The notes under the pieces are model-generated. The model made no database searches and was not told the origin of the DNA. It saw only the letters and a program-made list of their open reading frames with translations. DNA of 64,000 bases, from contig NZ_CP072390.1 of the NCBI RefSeq assembly GCF_018127785.1, positions 1,736,001-1,800,000 of the forward strand, written 5' to 3'. Both the position numbers and the translations under genes were made by a program. This stretch comes from Prevotella scopos JCM 17725 (lineage in GTDB: Bacteria; Bacteroidota; Bacteroidia; Bacteroidales; Bacteroidaceae). Position 1 is the stretch's first letter, and each line of letters begins with the position of its first letter. Below, one piece after another: positions 60,003-64,000 of this stretch.

Positions 60003-60623
60003 ATGAAACAAACTGCACTCTTCTTCGTCTTTCTTCTTACTCTCCTATCCTCCTGTTGTAATAAGACTTGTCAAAAATCAACAGACAATAATCCATTAGA
60101 CAGTCTTGTTCTTGTTGACACTACAGAGATGAAATCAGCCTTTTTGGGATGTATTCATCGTTTTATTAAGCAATATCCTAAGGATAGTACGTTTATTCTT
60201 AAATGTGGATATGGATATGAAGACCACGGTGTTTATACAAATGGTGTCTATATCAACAGTGACGTTTTTCTTATCTATCCTGCTTATTATGACGCGTTTA
60301 TGGATGGAGGATGGACTGTTGATGATATGTATCCTTCACATTATTTTAAGGTTGACAACCGCATCGTCTTCCTCTGCTCACGTTCAGATTCCTTTATGAA
60401 GCAGGAGAAATACCGGAAAGCCTACCATCAGATAGTGTCTGATAGACTACGTAAACACTATGAGGATTTTGCTTTTATCCTTGTTGAACATAAAGACAAT
60501 AAGGCTACATTGTTGTCAAGTGATGAAATAAGAAAGCGTAAGATTAGTCCTATCAGTGCTTTTAGAACAGTTGTCAAGTTTGAAGCTCCAAAGCTTACGG
60601 ATGAATCATCAGATGACGAATAA
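60003..60623 (+). CDS. Lipoprotein of unknown function
   Basis: The 206-residue protein has a lipobox (LLTLLSSCCN; Cys18 or 19). The mature part is polar, with CGYGYEDHGVYTNGVYINSD and a tyrosine-rich centre, and it ends acidic (DESSDDE). It lies 59 bp behind the GT9 gene on the same strand. I recognise no family. Confidence 0.75.
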   Translation: MKQTALFFVFLLTLLSSCCNKTCQKSTDNNPLDSLVLVDTTEMKSAFLGCIHRFIKQYPKDSTFILKCGYGYEDHGVYTNGVYINSDVFLIYPAYYDAFMDGGWTVDDMYPSHYFKVDNRIVFLCSRSDSFMKQEKYRKAYHQIVSDRLRKHYEDFAFILVEHKDNKATLLSSDEIRKRKISPISAFRTVVKFEAPKLTDESSDDE

Positions 60624-61183
60624 GCCAATCAAGGAACAATAAGGGGTATTTTTAAAAACAATAATAGTATTAATAAACTCTCAATCGGCTTACTTTTCTC
60701 CTTACTTTCTCTATCATTATTCTTCTAATCATTGTCTTTAGCGAAATTATGTTTATGAGAATAATTCGCAATAAATAGACAAAAGAAATTAAAGAAACAA
60801 TAACAAAAATAAGAAATCAAATTTTATGAGAATAGTGATAGGCATTTATTTCATTTGATAAAGCCATAAACTATAATTTTAGATAGCGAAATAAATGCTT
60901 TTTGTAAGCTGTAAATAAAGATTTTGAATAGCTAAAATTATTACAATATTAAACAAAAAAAAACACTTAATTCTTTTATATTTTGGGAAACAATTAAAAG
61001 TAAATTTGTTCTCAAAATATTCCGTTTTGTATAACTATCATCTCACTTTTTTTTCTTAACTTTGTCCATACGAAAGCCTATTAAAATGCATAAATAACTA
61101 ATAACATGTTAGTTATGCATAAATAAGGAAATCTCAATAGAGGGTCAAAGTAGAATAAAAAGGAAAACTTTATAAAACTAGTA
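60624..61183. other. nrdA upstream region
   Basis: These 560 bases have no gene. A -7 box TAACTTTGT lies at 61057-61065. Between it and the start codon stand two direct copies of ATGCATAAATAA (61086-61097 and 61115-61126), and the inner part reads as an inverted repeat (TAACTAATAACATGTTAGTTA). The dyad lies just after the predicted start of transcription, where a repressor such as NrdR could act; it does not match the enterobacterial NrdR box well. Confidence 0.6.
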
Positions 61184-63703
61184 ATGAATATAACAAAACG
61201 TAATGGAGAAGTAGAAGTCTATAATAACGAAAAGATTTCAATAGCCATTAAAAAGAGTTTTATCAGCACCGGAAAGGATGTTTCAGATAGTGAGATAGCC
61301 GGAATGGTCAGCGAAGTAGAGCAGTTCATCACCGAGAACCCTGAACTGCGTACTGTGGAGGATATCCAGAACCGTGTGGAGAAGTGTCTTATGGCACATG
61401 GTTATTACGATGAAGCGAAGAATTACATCCTCTTCCGTTATCAACGTAATGAGCAACGACAGGCTATCAACTACATTGCGTGGTCAGCAGACGATCGTGA
61501 GTTGGCTGATGTATTGCATAGTGTAGCCCGAGAATACCGCGAGCGTTCTTATAGTATGGTGACACTTCAGGAGAAGTTTGCCAGTTTCACTAAGCCAGGT
61601 ATGTCACAGAAGGATGCTATCGAAGCACTTATCAAGGCAGCTGTGGAGTTGACAACACCTGAAGCCCCAGCATGGGAGATGATTTCAGCACGTATTCTTT
61701 CTTATCGTTCTGAAAAGAAAATCACTCGTTTGGAAGAAGAATTGGGACTCAAAAGCTTCTATCGTAAGGTTAAGTATATGACCGAAGAAGGACTTTATGG
61801 TGACTATATTCTTCAGAACTATAGCGAAGAAGAAATCAATGAGGCTGCTACCTTCATTGATCTTGAACGCAATAAACTCCTTAATTATTCTGGTCTTGAT
61901 CTCCTTCTAAAACGTTATGTTATAAAGAATTATTCTGGTAAGGTGATTGAGCGTGTACAGGAAATGTTCCTTGGTATTGCGCTTCATCTTGCTATGCCAG
62001 AGAAGGATGACCGTCTTATATGGGTACGTCGTATCTATGACTCACTCAGTAAGTTAGAAGTAACGATGGCAACACCTACCCTTTCTAATGCGCGTAAGCC
62101 AAGTCATCAGCTTTCAAGTTGCTTCATTGATACCGTACCAGATAGTTTGGATGGTATCTATCGTAGCTTGGACAACTTCTCACAGGTGAGCAAGTTTGGT
62201 GGTGGTATGGGTATGTACTTCGGTAAGGTACGTGCTACGGGTGGTAATATTCGTGGTTTTAAGGGTGTTGCAGGTGGTGTTATCCGTTGGATGCGACTTG
62301 TTAATGACACTGCTGTAGCTGTTGATCAGTTGGGAATGCGCCAAGGTGCTGTTGCCGTTTACTTAGATGTATGGCACAAAGACCTACCAGAGTTCCTACA
62401 ACTTCGTACCAACAACGGTGATGACCGTATGAAGGCACACGATATTTTCCCTGCAATCTGCTATCCAGACTTATTCTGGAAAATGGCAGAGGAAGACATA
62501 AATCAGAACTGGTCACTCTTTTGTCCTAACGAGATTATGCGTATCAAGGGTTATTGTCTTGAGGATTGTTATGGAGAAGAGTGGGAACGTAAGTATCTTG
62601 ATTGTGTCAACGACCAGCGTATCTCTCGACGTGTCATCAGCATTAAGGATATAATTAGATTGGTTCTTCGTTCTGCTGTTGAGACTGGAACACCATTTAC
62701 ATTCAACCGTGACACAGTAAACAGAGCTAATCCTAACGGTCATAAGGGTATGATTTACTGCTCTAATCTCTGTACTGAGATTGCTCAGAATATGGCTCCT
62801 ATTGAGACCGTATCTAAGGAAATAGAGACAAAAGATGGTGATACTGTTGTTGTTACGACTACTCGTCCAGGTGAGTTAGTAGTATGTAACTTGGCAAGTC
62901 TTTCACTTGGAAGACTTCCATTGGAAGATGAGGAGAAAATGAAAGAAAAGGTAGCAACCGTTGTTCGTGCTCTTGATAACGTTATCAACCTTAACTTCTA
63001 CCCTATTCCTTACGCAGAGCTAACGAACCAGCGTTATCGTTCTATTGGCTTGGGTATTAGCGGATATCATCATGCTCTTGCTAAACGTCGCATCAAATGG
63101 GAGAGTGAAGAGCATCTGCAGTTTATGGATAAGGTGTTCGAGACTATCAACCGAGCAGCTATCCTTGCTAGCTCAAATCTTGCTAAGGAGAAGGGAAGCT
63201 ATCAATTCTTTGAGGGAAGTGACTGGCAGACGGGTGCTTACTTTGATAAGCGTGGTTATGATAGTGCTGAATGGCAAGATGTTCGTAAGACAGTTGCATC
63301 GCAGGGTATGCGCAATGCTTATCTACTTGCAGTCGCACCAACCAGCAGTACAAGTATTATTGCAGGTACAACAGCCGGTTTAGACCCTATCATGAAGCGT
63401 TTCTTCTTGGAAGAGAAGAAGGGAAGTATGCTCCCACGTGTCGCTCCTGAGCTTTCAGATGAGACTTACTGGATGTATAAGAGTGCTTATCTTATCAACC
63501 AGAAGTGGAGTGTTCGAGCTTCTGGTGTACGTCAGCGTCATATTGACCAGGCACAGAGTATGAACCTCTATATCACCAATGACTTCACAATGCGTCAGAT
63601 ACTCGACCTTTACTTACTTGCTTGGAAAGAGGGTGTTAAGACTATCTATTATGTGCGTAGTAAGTCATTAGAGGTAGAAGAGTGTGAGAGCTGCTCATCA
63701 TAA
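61184..63703 (+). CDS. nrdA: Class I ribonucleoside-diphosphate reductase, alpha subunit
   Basis: The 839-residue protein opens with an ATP-cone (KRNGEVEVYNNEKISIAIKKSF, residues 4-90). This is the dATP/ATP activity switch. The barrel domain shows SHQLSSCFIDT (active-site Cys), the substrate loop NPNGHKGMIYCSNLCTEI with its Cys and Glu, and the second Cys block. The C-terminal end EECESCSS has the redox Cys pair that takes electrons from thioredoxin. It makes deoxynucleotides with the NrdB radical subunit, whose gene starts 70 bp later. Confidence 0.97.
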   Translation: MNITKRNGEVEVYNNEKISIAIKKSFISTGKDVSDSEIAGMVSEVEQFITENPELRTVEDIQNRVEKCLMAHGYYDEAKNYILFRYQRNEQRQAINYIAWSADDRELADVLHSVAREYRERSYSMVTLQEKFASFTKPGMSQKDAIEALIKAAVELTTPEAPAWEMISARILSYRSEKKITRLEEELGLKSFYRKVKYMTEEGLYGDYILQNYSEEEINEAATFIDLERNKLLNYSGLDLLLKRYVIKNYSGKVIERVQEMFLGIALHLAMPEKDDRLIWVRRIYDSLSKLEVTMATPTLSNARKPSHQLSSCFIDTVPDSLDGIYRSLDNFSQVSKFGGGMGMYFGKVRATGGNIRGFKGVAGGVIRWMRLVNDTAVAVDQLGMRQGAVAVYLDVWHKDLPEFLQLRTNNGDDRMKAHDIFPAICYPDLFWKMAEEDINQNWSLFCPNEIMRIKGYCLEDCYGEEWERKYLDCVNDQRISRRVISIKDIIRLVLRSAVETGTPFTFNRDTVNRANPNGHKGMIYCSNLCTEIAQNMAPIETVSKEIETKDGDTVVVTTTRPGELVVCNLASLSLGRLPLEDEEKMKEKVATVVRALDNVINLNFYPIPYAELTNQRYRSIGLGISGYHHALAKRRIKWESEEHLQFMDKVFETINRAAILASSNLAKEKGSYQFFEGSDWQTGAYFDKRGYDSAEWQDVRKTVASQGMRNAYLLAVAPTSSTSIIAGTTAGLDPIMKRFFLEEKKGSMLPRVAPELSDETYWMYKSAYLINQKWSVRASGVRQRHIDQAQSMNLYITNDFTMRQILDLYLLAWKEGVKTIYYVRSKSLEVEECESCSS

Positions 63704-63772
63704 TAATTCATAATTATGATTACTTCTCTTGATAAATACTAGAAGAATGATAGAATAAATATATAAGAAATA

Positions 63773-64000
63773 ATGGACAATCAATTAAAACGTAATACCT
63801 TATTCAATCCTTCAGGCGATATAGAATTGCGCTTGAGACGAATGATTGGTGGCAATACTACTAATTTGAATGACTTCAATAATATGAAGTATTCATGGGT
63901 AAGTGACTGGTACAGACAAGCAATGAATAACTTCTGGATTCCAGAAGAAATCAATCTTTCACAAGACTTTAAGGACTATCCACGTCTTGAAAAGGCTGAA
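63773..64000 (+). CDS. nrdB: Class I ribonucleotide reductase, beta subunit (partial)
   Basis: The frame runs open from ATG 63773 to the window edge (76 codons). It begins MDNQLKRNTLFNPSGDIELR and continues NMKYSWVSDWYRQAMNNFWIPEEINLSQDFKDY, whose WIPEEI-L--D motif is the NrdB N-terminal region. The radical Tyr and the iron ligands lie beyond the window. It follows nrdA on the same strand, so the two form an operon. Confidence 0.93.
   Translation, partial: MDNQLKRNTLFNPSGDIELRLRRMIGGNTTNLNDFNNMKYSWVSDWYRQAMNNFWIPEEINLSQDFKDYPRLEKAE

Overview
The window looks like a chromosomal segment of a Prevotella-type member of the Bacteroidales, probably an oral or host-associated species. Evidence: a SusC/SusD pair with SusR-like and membrane TPR-AraC regulators; C-terminal sorting tails on secreted proteins; DUF4254 and DUF6377-type proteins; an RNase III - FabF - ACP cluster; and promoters of the Bacteroidetes type (-7 TAnnTTTG, sometimes with TTG about 20 bp upstream). 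The base composition is moderately AT-rich and the intergenic regions are long and full of short repeats. I do not name a species.

Layout. 1-0.9 kb: end of a glycosyltransferase gene, a terminator hairpin, and a truncated group II intron right behind it. 1-10.7 kb (minus strand): cell-envelope genes (GT2 glycosyltransferase, two LtaS/sulfatase-fold membrane enzymes, an HtrB/LpxL-type acyltransferase, an MsbA-like ABC exporter) followed by miaB. 11.2-15.3 kb: an AAA ATPase / subtilisin-like protease pair resembling the IetAS anti-phage (and plasmid-incompatibility) system, bracketed by a direct repeat. 15.6-26.9 kb: housekeeping genes (U32 peptidase, SufE, TrmH-type methyltransferase, C1 peptidase lipoprotein, hemolysin III-like protein, RNase R, an epimerase plus PAP2 membrane enzyme, an ATPase_2-type protein). 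27.2-46.6 kb: a TonB-dependent-receptor-type protein and a polysaccharide utilization locus: lipoprotein - glycan-binding candidate - SusC - SusD - GH71/99-like - GH97 on the minus strand, diverging from a GH87-type alpha-glucanase and a SusR-like regulator on the plus strand. The enzyme set suggests an alpha-glucan, possibly the alpha-1,3-linked mutan of dental plaque. 46.6-54.4 kb: IS remnants, a TPR-AraC regulator and two large secreted proteins with sorting tails. 54.5-64 kb: rnc, fabF, acpP, DUF4254 protein, heptosyltransferase-like GT9, a lipoprotein, nrdA and the start of nrdB.

The most unusual material is non-coding. (1) A 281-bp miniature element, two full copies and one truncated, has ISL3-like ends; one copy has a perfect 8-bp target duplication and sits in the last codons of a secreted-protein gene, supplying its present stop codon. 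(2) Tandem palindromic arrays with a strict period of about 22 bp occur at six intergenic loci with two different core sequences. (3) An 88-bp and an 80-bp repeat family each occur twice. (4) Direct repeats bracket the ietAS-like cassette. (5) Iterated palindromes overlap the predicted -33 box of an ATPase gene.
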